From Hypsibius dujardini (lineage: Eukaryota; Tardigrada; Eutardigrada; Parachela; Hypsibiidae): a stretch of DNA of 45,248 nt. Location: contig LRSR01001359.1 of NCBI GenBank assembly GCA_001579985.1, forward strand, positions 1 to 45,248. The letters run 5' to 3'. How positions within the stretch are numbered: position 1 is the first letter of the stretch; the number at the start of each line of letters is the position of its first letter. The notes under the pieces were generated by a model. It searched no databases. It was not told the DNA's origin and worked only from the letters and a program-made list of their open reading frames with translations. Shown piece by piece: positions 28,859-40,300 of the stretch. Made by a program: the position numbers and the translations under genes.

Positions 28859-31783
28859 ATGAGCAGCAGATATCTTCCCACCAGCCTCCTATTGTTGGGC
28901 TTGAGCGGTGCAATTTTAGCAGGGGTAACAGCAAGTTACGGAGATGCCAGTGCGAAACGTCAATGCGGCCAAACTGGAGCCGGAAATAATGCTGACTTCT
29001 TTGCGGCCTCCTCCCCTTCCAGCAAAACTTTACTCTCCAATCCAAGCGATCTAGTTCAGGGTAAGACTTATCCTTTCCTCACCCTTACGTACATTATGTG
29101 TCGTTGCTGATGAATCCGGCGTAGAGGACGGAGGAGTTCCTATACCTCCAAGTACTCTATAAGCCCAATAATAGCTGATGTCATTTTTTAGAGCACGACC
29201 ATCGTGTGTCTTTTCACGAACGCAAGTTTCCGTCGCGGCGTGCTTCGGTGGGCATTGCGACGGATTTCGCCATCGTGCCGACGATTATCGGCGGATCGAA
29301 GGCGCTACCGAACCAGCTTTGCTGGAATGTAAGACCACTTGAAATTTTCTGTACGGCACCTAAAATTAAGCGTCATCTTTCGCTCAAAGGTTGCCCAACA
29401 AAATTTGTGAGAAGAAAGTCTCGCGCATATAGTTTTTAATAAAATTTGTGAGCTAAGCAAGAGATATTTTACATAAGTGTGGAAAATTAAAAATTACGGC
29501 CAAATTTTCTGCTTGAAATACTGCATGACAATCTATGATGTATCATCGCGGGACAATTACATTAAAAGAATAATAGTTAAAGCTCTGCCAATCACACTGA
29601 TTTGTAATATTAGACACTAATGAAAAATTTAACTTGATTCGGAATCGATTTGATTCGAAAAGTTTAGGGACCTCCGTTTGAAATATGTTTGAATTTTTTC
29701 AGATCAAATCAATTTCAGATCAATGTTTTTCTCCCCCAGGCGGTAGTTTTTCTAACGGCGGGTGAGCTCACGGGCATCTGCGGCGGAACCATCATCGGTG
29801 CACGAACTATCCTGACTCTGGCTTCCTGCCTATTTGATAATTCCAATGCAGCCATCCCACCGCAAAACGTCACCGTGATGCTGGGCGCTCTCGATTCCAA
29901 TCCCAATATTACGGCGGGTGGCTGCGCGGAGACGTACCATGCCTCCAGGCTGTCCGTCAATCCGGCATTCAACCTCATCGACGTCGACCGCGAAAACATT
30001 GCCATCATCACCCTCGAACGGGCCATCGACTTTGCCTACAAGCCGTGTGCTTGCCTGGCGTGCCTGGATGATCTCTCCCCGAAAGTGGGAGACGTCTGCA
30101 TCGTCAGCGGAGTCGGTGGTGACCAGTTAAACAACGATACAAACGGTAACGGCCTGTAAAGAGGAAAAAAATACAAATTTCAAAGTGGGATATTTTCACA
30201 AACCTAAATATTCATGGGATGATCAATATTAGTTTAGCATGTAACACACTGTTTAACGTTGTAAGAATATTGAAAAGTTTACTTTTACGTTGTGATGGGC
30301 AGATTTGGTTGAAGTGTAGACGGTCAGACAGGTGATGGGTGCGCGACAGGATTAGTTGCAGGAAGGTGATGTTCCTTCGACAAGCTCCTGGATGGTGGTA
30401 ACCTATTAGGAGAGCGGGACTGGCAACGAGGAAGATGCTAGAAGATAAGGATGATTAAGACTATTCTAACTAGTCATGGCTTCACTAATCTTCCTCCGGT
30501 GGCGCCCCGCATCGTCCTCCAGCCAATAGCACAAGATAAGAGAACTCGGAAAATTAGTGAATATTGACAACCTGAAAATTATATTTCATTGCCAACACGG
30601 AGGCTCGCTTCCCATGGGTTTTCTTTGGGGGGCAGGAGAACGTTTTCTGATCAGTATTCGTAAATACGAATTAACCGCTTCATAAAGCATTTTTGTGACG
30701 GTTGGATTTCCCATTACGAGTCTTTCGTGAGAATTGCGCCATCTAGTGTATCAGTCGAGTCCATCTGAATCTTGCGAGTCGAGACGCACGACACGTTTCC
30801 GCCGGAAGCGCGTTTATGAGTCATTGTCTTACCGCTGTGCGAGTGCTGCGACATATAGCATCAGTCAGTCGGAGTTCTGCACGAGCAGCAGTTGAATCTG
30901 TGCACGAGCAGAGTGCGTTTTCCTCTTGATTGAGGATTTACGACGAGTGACCTTCATTGCTGACCTAATTAATACTTCATCCCATTACGGTTATTCTGTT
31001 CCTCGCGTAATCCCGTCCGTGACACTACATAACAATCATCCAATCATCCATACAGTCGCTTGAGAACGACGCCTCACGGATATTTTGCCAATCGACAGCA
31101 TGTAGAGTTATCCATTACGATCGGAAGCCTTACAAACAGCAAGTCATTCAATCCATCAGTACCGTTCAAGCCAGACATCACAATTTCACAAAACACGTGT
31201 GGGTCGTACTGTCGTACTGTCACAAAAATACGTTGTGCTGTCGTGCGAGGACAGTGTTTCGCAATTTTATACCTCCCCGATTCATAAAATTGGCTTACTC
31301 CAATTATCATAAAAGAAGCCCTTGAAAATTTTTTTAATGATTCTTATAACTCGTCACTTCGATTTACGCAAAGATCTTTTTCCTTCTCCTCTTAAATGGC
31401 ACCTTTCGATTACTGTTAATAAAGATAACTATTTTTTCTGTTTCTTTTTCTCCTTAGCCGCGAGACCTCTCAAGTGGGTGCGGCAGCCAGTGCTGGAGCA
31501 GTCACAGGGCCGGTGTTTTTGGCAAGTCGACACGAACGGCACAGTCACCAATAACTTCAGTTCGTCAATCTGTGCGGGAGGTGTCGTTGGCGAGGACTTC
31601 TGTTATGGCGGGGATCCTGGCGGGCCACTGGTGTGCCTGGATCAAAACAAGGCGTTTTATGCAGCGGGCATCGCATTGGATGGGACTCTTCAATGCGCTA
31701 TAGGAGTCGGTTCGCAGTACACCAAGATACAAAACTATCTGCAGTGGATCCGTTACGCTGCTCTACCAGAAGACAAGTTGTAG
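28859..31783 (+). CDS. Secreted serine-protease homologue (inactive chymotrypsin fold), 4 exons
   Basis: Exons 28859-29060, 29192-29328, 29740-30145 and 31458-31783 (stop TAG) join in phase to 356 residues. Donors are GTAAGA, GTAAGA and GTAACG; acceptors are TTTTTTAG, CTCCCCCAG and TTCTCCTTAG. A signal peptide (LLLLGLSGAILAGVTA) is followed by a linker of about 80 residues, then IIGG (residues 99-102), the start of an S1 domain. ICGGTIIGARTILTLASC corresponds to the His57 region, but Ser142 replaces His. DRENIAIITL corresponds to the Asp102 region, with Asn199 for Asp. YGGDPGGPLVC corresponds to the Ser195 region, with Pro301 for Ser. All three triad residues are thus changed while structural Cys and Gly are kept and no frame is broken. 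Thr precedes IIGG, so there is no tryptic activation site. S1 homologues of this type act as non-catalytic binding or regulatory proteins in arthropod haemolymph; here that is inference. Confidence 0.8.
30146..31457 (+). other. Intron 3 of the protease homologue
   Basis: About 1.3 kb with no coding signal. A segment starting TGTGACGGTTGG (30694) and ending CCGTGACACTACA (31029) has LTR-like ends and a GCGCCATCTAGTG string inside, but no target duplication or pol sequence. Confidence 0.4.
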
Positions 31784-31799
31784 ATTTTACTCGGGCAGT

Positions 31800-31990
31800 A
31801 ATGGAGATTTCCCCTCCCGATCAGCGTGTTTTTTTCACAAATAGCCATTTATTTATCATGATTTATTTGGGGTCTCCCCGCGGAAATCACATTACCAGTT
31901 TCACAAAAGAATAAGGAAAAAAATACTTCCCCAGCCAGTTTCTGCTGTGAGCAGACGCTTGATTGATTGAAAGCTCACTATTTTCCATAA
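31800..31990. repeat. Dispersed repeat with TTGATTGA tail, copy 2
   Basis: Starts just after the stop codon of the protease homologue and probably falls in its 3' UTR. It matches 10555-10765 block by block (TTCCCCTCCCGAT, TTCACAAATA, ATCATGATTTAT, GGAAATCACAT, TACTTC, GCTTGATTGATTGA). Confidence 0.55.
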
Positions 31991-34900
31991 TTTTCACTGT
32001 AAAAAAAACAAAGATTTTTAGAAACACATTTAAAACAAGGGCAAAATACGTCTCGGATGGTTAACCACAACTTCGCACTGGGTAGACGCCCGGCAGTTAA
32101 TCCCATTTACCGGCATCACCTGCTCCGCCGTTATACTGGAAGAGCTCATTCTTCTCATTCGTCACGACGACACTACCCCCCTCCCCGATGTTCGCATTGA
32201 TAGTGCGTCGACGCCAGTATCGAGAAGGTCAACATCTACTGCGTCACCTCAGACGGAGTACTATTAATCCAGAGGAGGAATGTCGTCCCGTGCGAGATGC
32301 CTTTGCATGACTTGAGCGAAACATGATAAACAGCTTGTTTGAAACATTCTTTGGCGAGTTTTCGTTTGGGCGTGTTTAAAATGAATGCAGTGAAGATTAA
32401 AGCTCCTGCTGACCTTAATTTTTTCCAAGTTTCACACGCTTTTAGAGCGGCTTTATTGGTTCTCTTAATCATTCTGATGACTCAGTTTAAACGTGTGATT
32501 TGTACTTCTGCAAAAGTTACTAATAATCCCAGCGACCTTTATGCTGAAATATAGTGGAACACGATGCAAACTCATGTTCAGGCAGCGTAGGACCTTCTTT
32601 CCCGGGATATCTGTGCAGTACCTCAACTGCTCAGTGGGATGACCTTATTCGGGGAAAGGACAATGGTCCTCAATCACGCCCAGGTTGGGTAACTTATACC
32701 GGTCAGCTTTCGAGGTTGTCTGAATATCGCAGCTAAACTACCAGCTTTTCTGATGGACGATTTTTGTAATGATGAAGAATTGCTTCTCTGCTACCTGACC
32801 CTAAACGTAACTAGAGATCCTTTGAATCCATAAATTCAAAAAACCTAAAATTTAAAGTAGCTTGTTGACGTTTGGTTAGAGTTGCTGCCGCCGAAACCAA
32901 GATGGAACAGTTGCCCGTTTGTTTAAAGATCACAAAATTATGGTGGGTTGAAATAGCAGCTATTTCAATAGCAACATTCAGACATTAATGCAATAAGGCA
33001 AATAAGAGTGTGTATCAATAAAATTTTGCTATGTTAGGCCATGATAATAGCTCTATATCTATTTTCACCCACTCAGCAGGTTAATATAAATATATCCTAA
33101 ACTTGATCGAGACAACTTGAAACCAATCAGAATAGATCAATATTCCAACGGATCAATTTCCCATTTCAATGATTGAATAACAACGTCATGTTTTCCCCAA
33201 AGGCTTTCTGAATTGAGCATTATTAATGGATAACTTGAACCGGTTGCTATCTTGAACCGGTCCGTTGAAGCCAGTTGACTATACAACATGAATCTGAGCG
33301 AATCGTACGCACTAGATTCGAACGCAATATGAAAAAAAAAACCCGAATCGTTTTTGTGTATAATCATATTCTTTTATTTAAACAGTTATGTAAAAGGCAG
33401 CATCAGAGAGCCGATACGGCATGAAGGAGCAAAAATCACAATGGCGGTGTTTTTTTATGATATTCATAAAATATGGAAGAAAAGACCTCGAACACTTGCC
33501 TGTGTTCTGCTGAATTTGAAAAGTGACCCTGGTTTATACCTATATTTACAGTACTATCACAATCAACGTCAGGAAACAGCGCTCGCTTCATGCTAGGGAA
33601 CACCGATCAAAACGAATGCCGCTCCTTTACCTTGATTGCGATAGTAGAGTATACACATTTTGGGAAGTATTTATTTTAGGGTACCAAGCAAAATGAAATT
33701 TCCTCTAAGCATGTATCTGCTTTCGATGTTCCGATGTTTTGATGCTTCGATGCTTCGATGTTTCGAGGATCTAGTGGCGCCCCCTATTATCTTCCTGCAA
33801 ATAACCTTTCGATCTGCCGGTAAATTCAATTCCAGTTTTAAACAGCGGTATTCAGTTCTGAAGAATATAAAAATTTGCATTACATCGCAATATACTACAT
33901 TGGTAAAAGCATCCGACGGTGGCACAAATGATTACTGGCGAGTTCCGGGACAAGACATTTTAAGTTCCAGGCATCGTTCCCTAAACTTCTGTATGCTTAT
34001 ATACTTTCTATACTTACTAACTAACTTAGCTGCTAGTTGGCGGCGTACATGTATACTTATACTTATACTTATACTTATACATTTATACTTGAACTTATAC
34101 TTATATACTTGTTTACTTATTTAAACCGATAGCTGAGTGCCCGAAGGCCGTGTTCTAAGTTGAAGACACTTTTTGGGCTAGGTGAATGTCGGCTTGTGGA
34201 TGACCATCTGGCTAGCTCCTGTCGATGAGCATCGATTGATCGAGGGATTGCGGTGCTCTCGAACCAATCGCAGTCCTTCACTCTGTAACACGTGAAGCCA
34301 ATGCGAGCAGGCTCATTCTTTTACTGATAACTTAAGAAAACAATTAATGGAAGCACTGCGTCAGTAAAAAATGTGATTTGCATCTTTAGAAACTTTAACA
34401 AAATCACCTTTTCCGAATAGGTTTACAATGTAGATTTACAGGATTAAATAATATTCGTGCATCACTTATAAATACTAACAATTTGTGTAGTCGAGAATTC
34501 ACGTTTCCAACGCTATAAATTGGAGGAGATGAGCACCAAAACTTTCGTGTAACGGGTGCGGGAGAGCTTTTGGCACTAAACTAAAATTGCTGAATGTAAC
34601 TCTATATGAACTAATAAAAACAATCTATGATTTATTTCGAAAGAAGACCTATAGGTCTGTGAAACATTTGTTTGGTTTGACGTTGGGACAGGAGCAGGAC
34701 AAGTGCTATGCATTGGTTTGCGGCAGCACCTAGAAATTAAGCGTGGCCCGGTTAATGGCAGATTTTGCCAAGTTCGCTCAAAACTGGTTCGCATTTCTCA
34801 AAACAGAGCGTGAGCAACAAAAAGTTACAACACATATGTTATATTACTTTGATGGAGCTATCCCACGCAAATAAAAAAATCAATCTGACGGCAACTTTGG

Positions 34901-35399
34901 TTTTGAAAAAAAGAAAGCGTCGCAGGGTCAAGTTCAACCAGTTTTTTAAATCGTGCATCTCTAACTTTAGATCACAATTCGAGACCCGAAATGCAAAAAC
35001 AAACACTATTTTTTTTCAGTACAATAAGGGGTGCAATAATTGGGCTCTTTAATGTAATTGATATTTTCCCAATCGCATAACAACTGAGAAAGTTATTAGC
35101 GTGGACCCGTACACCACTTTTGAGTCTCAAATTTTTTACATTCTTTTTAAAAAGGTCTCCCTCAATTTAGTGATGCACGATTGATTAAATATTTCTAATT
35201 TTTTTTGTACAGTACACTGACAGATCTATGGTTTTCCCTTTAAGTTTTTCAGATTCGCTTCAAAGCTGAAGGAGATCTGAAATACGGTCCATGGGACACA
35301 ACTACAACAGTATTGGTTCTTGGGTTTTCCGAAACAATTTCTGATTTAACAACCTGAATTTCAATTTTGAAAATGATTCGGATAGCCATCGAAATGAGC
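31991..35399. other. Gene-poor stretch with possible decayed coding scraps
   Basis: No gene can be supported. At 32105-32215 the minus strand reads GSVVVTNEKNELFQYNGGAG, while the plus strand just right of it (32227-32320) reads VNIYCVTSDGVLLIQRRN. Both look protein-like but neither has a frame that extends. Simple repeats: GATGCTTC-type octamers at about 33725-33770 and (TACTTA)n at about 34048-34115. The rest is AT-rich and featureless to my reading. Confidence 0.4.
34048..34117. repeat. (TACTTA)n microsatellite
   Basis: Hexanucleotide tract TATACTTATACTTATACTTA with interruptions, ending near TTTACTTATTT. Confidence 0.85.
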
Positions 35400-37042
35400 T
35401 TTCCAGTGCAGCACACACAGAGTTCAGGCGAGGGCCTGCAAAGGCCAGTGCCAAAAGCTTTCCCGCACCCGGTACTGAATAGTTAACTGAATGACATTTT
35501 TAGCATTCTTTAGAGTCTCATTGTAATCGGGCGCGATATGCTTCTTAGTCCATTCAAAATTGCTAAAATCAAGGCTGGAAATATAGGCGGTGAATTTCTT
35601 AAGCGAACCAACAGTTTCCGGTGTGAGCACGCAGCAGCGATTGTTCAGAAGTGCCAATGCGACGTAAGCAAACGATGAGCTGACCACTTCCAAAGTTCCA
35701 GTTGTCGTCCACAATCCAGCTGGTTCCACCGTGAAGTATTTTTGCGACATCGTTGATGCCGTGTTGTTCCTAGTCCGTACCCGTGCCACTGCCACCACTG
35801 CTTTGCATACAATGATGTCGGTTCCTCCGGGCATTTGTCCGGACCAGGCTTTAAAGGCTGCGTGAACAATACTGCGACATCTTCTCTTCCACAGGGGTTC
35901 CCACTGGACTTCTCGCAAGTGTTGTTGGTAGTATCTCAAACTGGGGTGGTGGTTCGTCCGGTGACTACTCAGGCGAACGGTCTTAAGGAAGAACCGTTGA
36001 ACGTCTTCCAGCTTTTTTTGCGAGGTTTTTGAAGAGGGGCTCCAGATTGTTGAGCAGTACTCGAGGACAGGCAAAGCCAAACTTTTGAAGAGGAGCTGTT
36101 TCACTGCACCAAACTTTTTTGGAAAGTAGACATTGATGCAGTGGACCCTCTTCCTGGCTTTTGTGCAGATTTCATCAATATGGGCCGTCCAATTCAGTAT
36201 GCTAGAAAAAGTGACACCAAGACATTTCGCATCCGAAACCGTGGGGATGACAGCGCCGTCGAAGGTATGGGAACCGGTCCCCGGGATCTGTGTCTTCTGT
36301 TGCTTCAGCGATATGCGAAAATGCTGCGATTTTGCTAGATTTATGTCCAGTCCCGTTGATTGAGTCTACCCGAACAGACGGTCGAGGTCGTCCTGCGACC
36401 TTGCACAATCAGCTGCATTGCTGATTTCTCGGGAGAGAACGACATCGTCAGCAAAATGGAAAGTCTTCGCGCCAACCACATTGCACAGTGTGTTGACGCA
36501 TAAAATAAAGAGAGTAGGGCCGAGAACCGAGCCCTGAGGGACTCATGACGTTACTTTGGTTTCGTCAGACATGTGCCCATTGATAACAACCCTTTGTCTG
36601 CGATTGCGAAGGTAGTCGCCGACGAGCGCGAAGAGCTCACCATCAATCCCGTGCGAAGCCATACTGCGAAGAACCACGTCGTGCGGGACACGGTCAAATG
36701 CTTTCGTGCAGTCCAAGAAAATGGCGTCCACCTTCTTTTTTCGGCCAAGGGATTTAGTCCAGTCGTATGACATCTGAAGCAGCTGGGCTTCCGTTGACCG
36801 GCCAGACCTGAAACCAAACTGGCAGGATGCGAGAAGATTATTTTGCTCAAGGTAACATGTGATTGACCAAGAGCTTTTCGAATAGTTTGGAGAGTGGTGG
36901 GAGTAGAGAGATTGGGCGGAAGGTAGTACTACCCTTTTTTGGTACAGGAACAACGTCTGCGAGCTTCCATGCAGTGGGATATATCCCAGTCTGCAGAATT
37001 AAGTTAAACAAGCGTGATAGGGGATATGCGAATGGGTACTAC
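35400..37042 (-). mobile_element. 5'-truncated LINE (non-LTR retrotransposon) remnant
   Basis: The minus strand encodes reverse transcriptase in order: LADVVPVPKKGSTTFRPISL (about 36960-36890); QFGFRSGRSTEAQLLQ (about 36820); DAIFLDCTKAFDRVPHDVVL (about 36720-36670), carrying the first catalytic Asp; VPQGSVLGPTLFILCVN (about 36535-36490); and FHFADDV (about 36450), the YADD-type active site with Phe. Next come KCLGVTFSSILNW (about 36220-36185) and a 226-codon open tail (36104-35424) with LEYCSTIWSP. Lesions include a frameshift near 36850, TGA replacing the Gly before VPQGS (36543-36545) and a stop near 36363. The style is Jockey/CR1-like. The endonuclease part is missing, and the truncation point coincides with the start of the right 243-bp repeat. 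Confidence 0.85.
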
Positions 37043-37285
37043 GGGTCGAAAAGGTACTACGGATGGGTCGCGATTCTACATTAATTATTGTTTTAATTAT
37101 ATTTACATTTTATGTTAAAATTTGAAGGCTGGATAATTAAAAGGGCAAATGGAAAATGGACTAGCTTGATTCCTGACAAAGAGAAATATGATTAAAAAGT
37201 AAAAATTTTGCATACCGGCAATCTGTTTGCCCAATTTGCAGGCTGCCTGGCTCTGTGTATGACCTGAAGCTTTGCTCGCAAACAA
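37043..37285 (+). repeat. 243-bp direct repeat, right copy
   Basis: Partner of 15066-15308, with one mismatch. It includes only the last 38 bases or so of the 379-bp MITE; the rest of that element is absent here. It ends 54 bases before exon 3 of the plus-strand helical gene. Confidence 0.95.
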
Positions 37286-37339
37286 GGCTCTTGTAAACCT
37301 TAACGCTTCATAACTCATCACTTTCATTTTATGCCGCAG

Positions 37340-40300
37340 TTTAAGTTTGTAATGGACTTGATGGGTGAACTGCTGGCTGGTACCAGCGCCAGCAAAGGGG
37401 AGTACGAAGAGAAGCTGCGGGAGACCTTGATGAAAGCAGAGGCAGCCAAAGCCCAGCGGGACCACGTCGCGGCCATGACGGCGAAAGTCAACGAATTCCA
37501 GAAACAAATCAACGACGCGGTGATTCGTGCGGAGGATCAATACTCACGAGCCATGTCGGAGATTCCCACCGGATGGGATGAGATCTTTCAGAAAGTCGGC
37601 AACACCTTCACCGACATCGCCAGCTCTGTCGCTTCTCGTGGAGTCATGGGTCTGCTGACAGGTACTCTAAATTTGGCATCTCCAAATTGAAAAAAAAGCT
37701 CAAATTATTCCTTCATTTACTACTACTTCCAGTTAACTAAATTTAATTTTGGTTCATCCAAGAGCAACCAAATAGTGTTAAAACCAGCAGTTGTCACAAC
37801 TGAATCTCTAAATTATAATTCTGAAATATAATCGTATGATTCTTAAATTAGAAATCGCTTTGAACCATTGATCATGTTGTTGATTTATTTAAGAACTCAC
37901 AAACCATGCAATGCACTTGGTTTTATTGTTACAAAATTATGCAAGTACATATATTTCCTTTAATTGTTAGATTCAAAGATTCTGAATCCTCTCTACTACT
38001 CAAAAGCTGTACTTTAGTCCTCGTACATTAGTGGTTATACTTTAGACATTTTCTCCCCGTGGGATAATCAGAATGGCTGCCAAGTTGTTTTTTTATGTTA
38101 TCTTTTCCCTGATTGTTTCAGTAAATAGGAGGATGTCATTTTAACAATATTGTTCTTTGTTGCTGTGCAAAGTTAAGCAAAGAAAAGACACCCTGATTTA
38201 TTGTTTGTAACTCGCATTCTGCAAGATTAAAGATCGATGCTGTTCAAGTCTGACATTTTATAATTTCAATTTTTTAAAGGTTTTATGACTTAATTTTCTT
38301 TATTTGTCAGTTGATTATATTGGTTATTTTGGTTTTTTGTTGTTGTTTTAAAAAAAAACTGTTCGCAATTTGCTGTAAAACCCCTGTAGTTGGCCGACTT
38401 AATTTGCCATCCTTGCTTACAGGCGGCATAGGCATTCCAGGCATCGGTGGCGGAGACCTTGGAGATTTGTCCTCATTAGGCTCTTCGGTTGCCGAAAAAT
38501 TCGGTCGCCAGAACGCCCTGTCGATCGGAGGGCGATTATCCAACGCCCTGAATGGAATGACAGGTCTCGTGTCAACCGTTTCGAACGGGAAAGCCGTTAA
38601 GGAGACTATTGACAAGATCAGCGGATTTGGCGGGGTTGTGACGGCGTTCGGGAAAATGCTGGGATCATCAGGAGATGCTGCGTCGCAGAAGTTGCGAGGA
38701 CTGCTTGATCGCGCCGGTGCGGTTGGGAAGAGCTTACGAGAAGCCATGTCGTCTGCGAGCAATGCAAGCCAACCGACCATCGGGGCAGATGTTGTTGGGG
38801 AAATCGACGCTCTGCTAAACGAAGCTAAGGCGTTTGAAGCGGCGTCAGCTGCCGATGGAAAGCTTCCTCAAACACCCAATTCGAATCTGGGGAACGGTGG
38901 GGCGTTCAGTGGGATGAGTGGCAATGCCAGGTTCAAGGTGCGTTTGCGTGGTCTGGAACATCAAACAGACAGAGTGTAAGAGAAAAGAATTTGGCCTTTG
39001 AAGTTGATTAGTCAGAAGTAGGGGCTCGTTTTCTGTGGAAGAGGGCGCCTGTTCGTGTAAATATAACTCCCCAGGCAAGGTTCCAGGTTGGAAGATGCTA
39101 ATTAACTGTTAATTAAGTTAAAAAGTAGCGGAGCCGGTAAACAGTGCCTTCCTGGTCCACATCTGTGCATGCAACCTCAATTTTTACAGTGAAAACGTAA
39201 TCATTTGCGGCACTTTTTCTGACGACTTTGATTCAAATTGGAAATCAATTTTTAACTGCAATTTATATACATATATAATTTTGTGCCACTCCTTCGGCCT
39301 TGGAGGGGCAAGATAGCTCCAATATGCGAAAGAACCTGCTTTTTTTGCCCCCCCCCCTCCAGCTCACTTTGGCCAGGAGTGGGAGGGGGCAATAGCCCCG
39401 TGCTTCAGTTAACTTCAATTAAGGATGTTTTTCTGGCCTTGTGGGTTCGATAATTGATACAAGAACAGCCAAAGAATCGATGGAAGTAACCAAAACTCTT
39501 TTTCCATATGGAAACTGAATAATTTTCCAGTGACTTTTAAAGGTAAATTTAATTTCAAACAATTTGTTGCTCCCCCCCCCCGTCACCGTAAAAGGGATTA
39601 TGCTGGTACCGGAGCTGAATTTTTGCTGAATGGTAGTTTGATCAAGCAAGCCCTGGGCAAAGTACGTCGTCCTAACTCCACATCAAGTGATCACATCCAC
39701 ATCCAAATCAACTTGTAACAGAAGTCTGAACTGACAACCTTTCTTTCGACTAAATATGCTGGGGGGGGGGGGTTAATAAGGGGAAAGGAGTGGTCACGAC
39801 TTATGAAGTTAAAGTTATCGAGCTTCGAAAAACCTTTGAAAGTACCAATACTTAATTATACTCATTAATTGTCCTAAACGGAAGCGTAGAGACAGGCTGA
39901 ACTAAAACCGGTTTTCACCATTGTATATCTAGGCTTACGTCAGTCTGGAAAGGCTGAGGGACGCCCGTCAACAGCAGATGGAGGTCTTCCAAGAGAGCCT
40001 CAAATTGATGCGTGAAATGAACGAACTGGTCGGCCGGATCGCTCGCCTCGACATGGAGAAGCTCAACTTTGAGGAAAAGGTGAAGCTCATCAAAGAAGGC
40101 ATCCTCATGCTGGCCAAGATCCGGGAGCAGTGGACCATCCTCATTGCCTTCTTTATGCAAATTGCCACGCAGTCCGAGAATGCCGTCGCGCTAATCGGAA
40201 GATTCGACAAAACCGCCTTCATCTTCTCAGACGACGGACCGATGAGCCCGGAAGCACAACTTCAGATGCGAAAGTTCCAGCTCAGCGAACTGATCAGTTT

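Larger units (their letters stand above)
14243..37339 (+). other. 23.1-kb intron 2 of helical gene C, carrying a 22-kb cargo block
   Basis: Donor AAG/GTACTG at 14243 and acceptor TTTTATGCCGCAG ending at 37339 are both phase 0. The other introns of this gene are about 0.3-1 kb. Most of the length lies between two 243-bp direct repeats (15066-15308 and 37043-37285) and is filled with other genes, pseudogenes and transposons, each listed separately. The part at 14243-14724 is A-rich and gene-free, with ACTAAAACTAAAA-type runs at 14330-14430. Confidence 0.55.

Noticed and set aside
30694-31029. Possible solo LTR in intron 3 of the protease homologue
   Set aside because: Ends resemble the candidate at 17852, but flanks (ATTTT and TAACA) do not match and no internal features confirm it.
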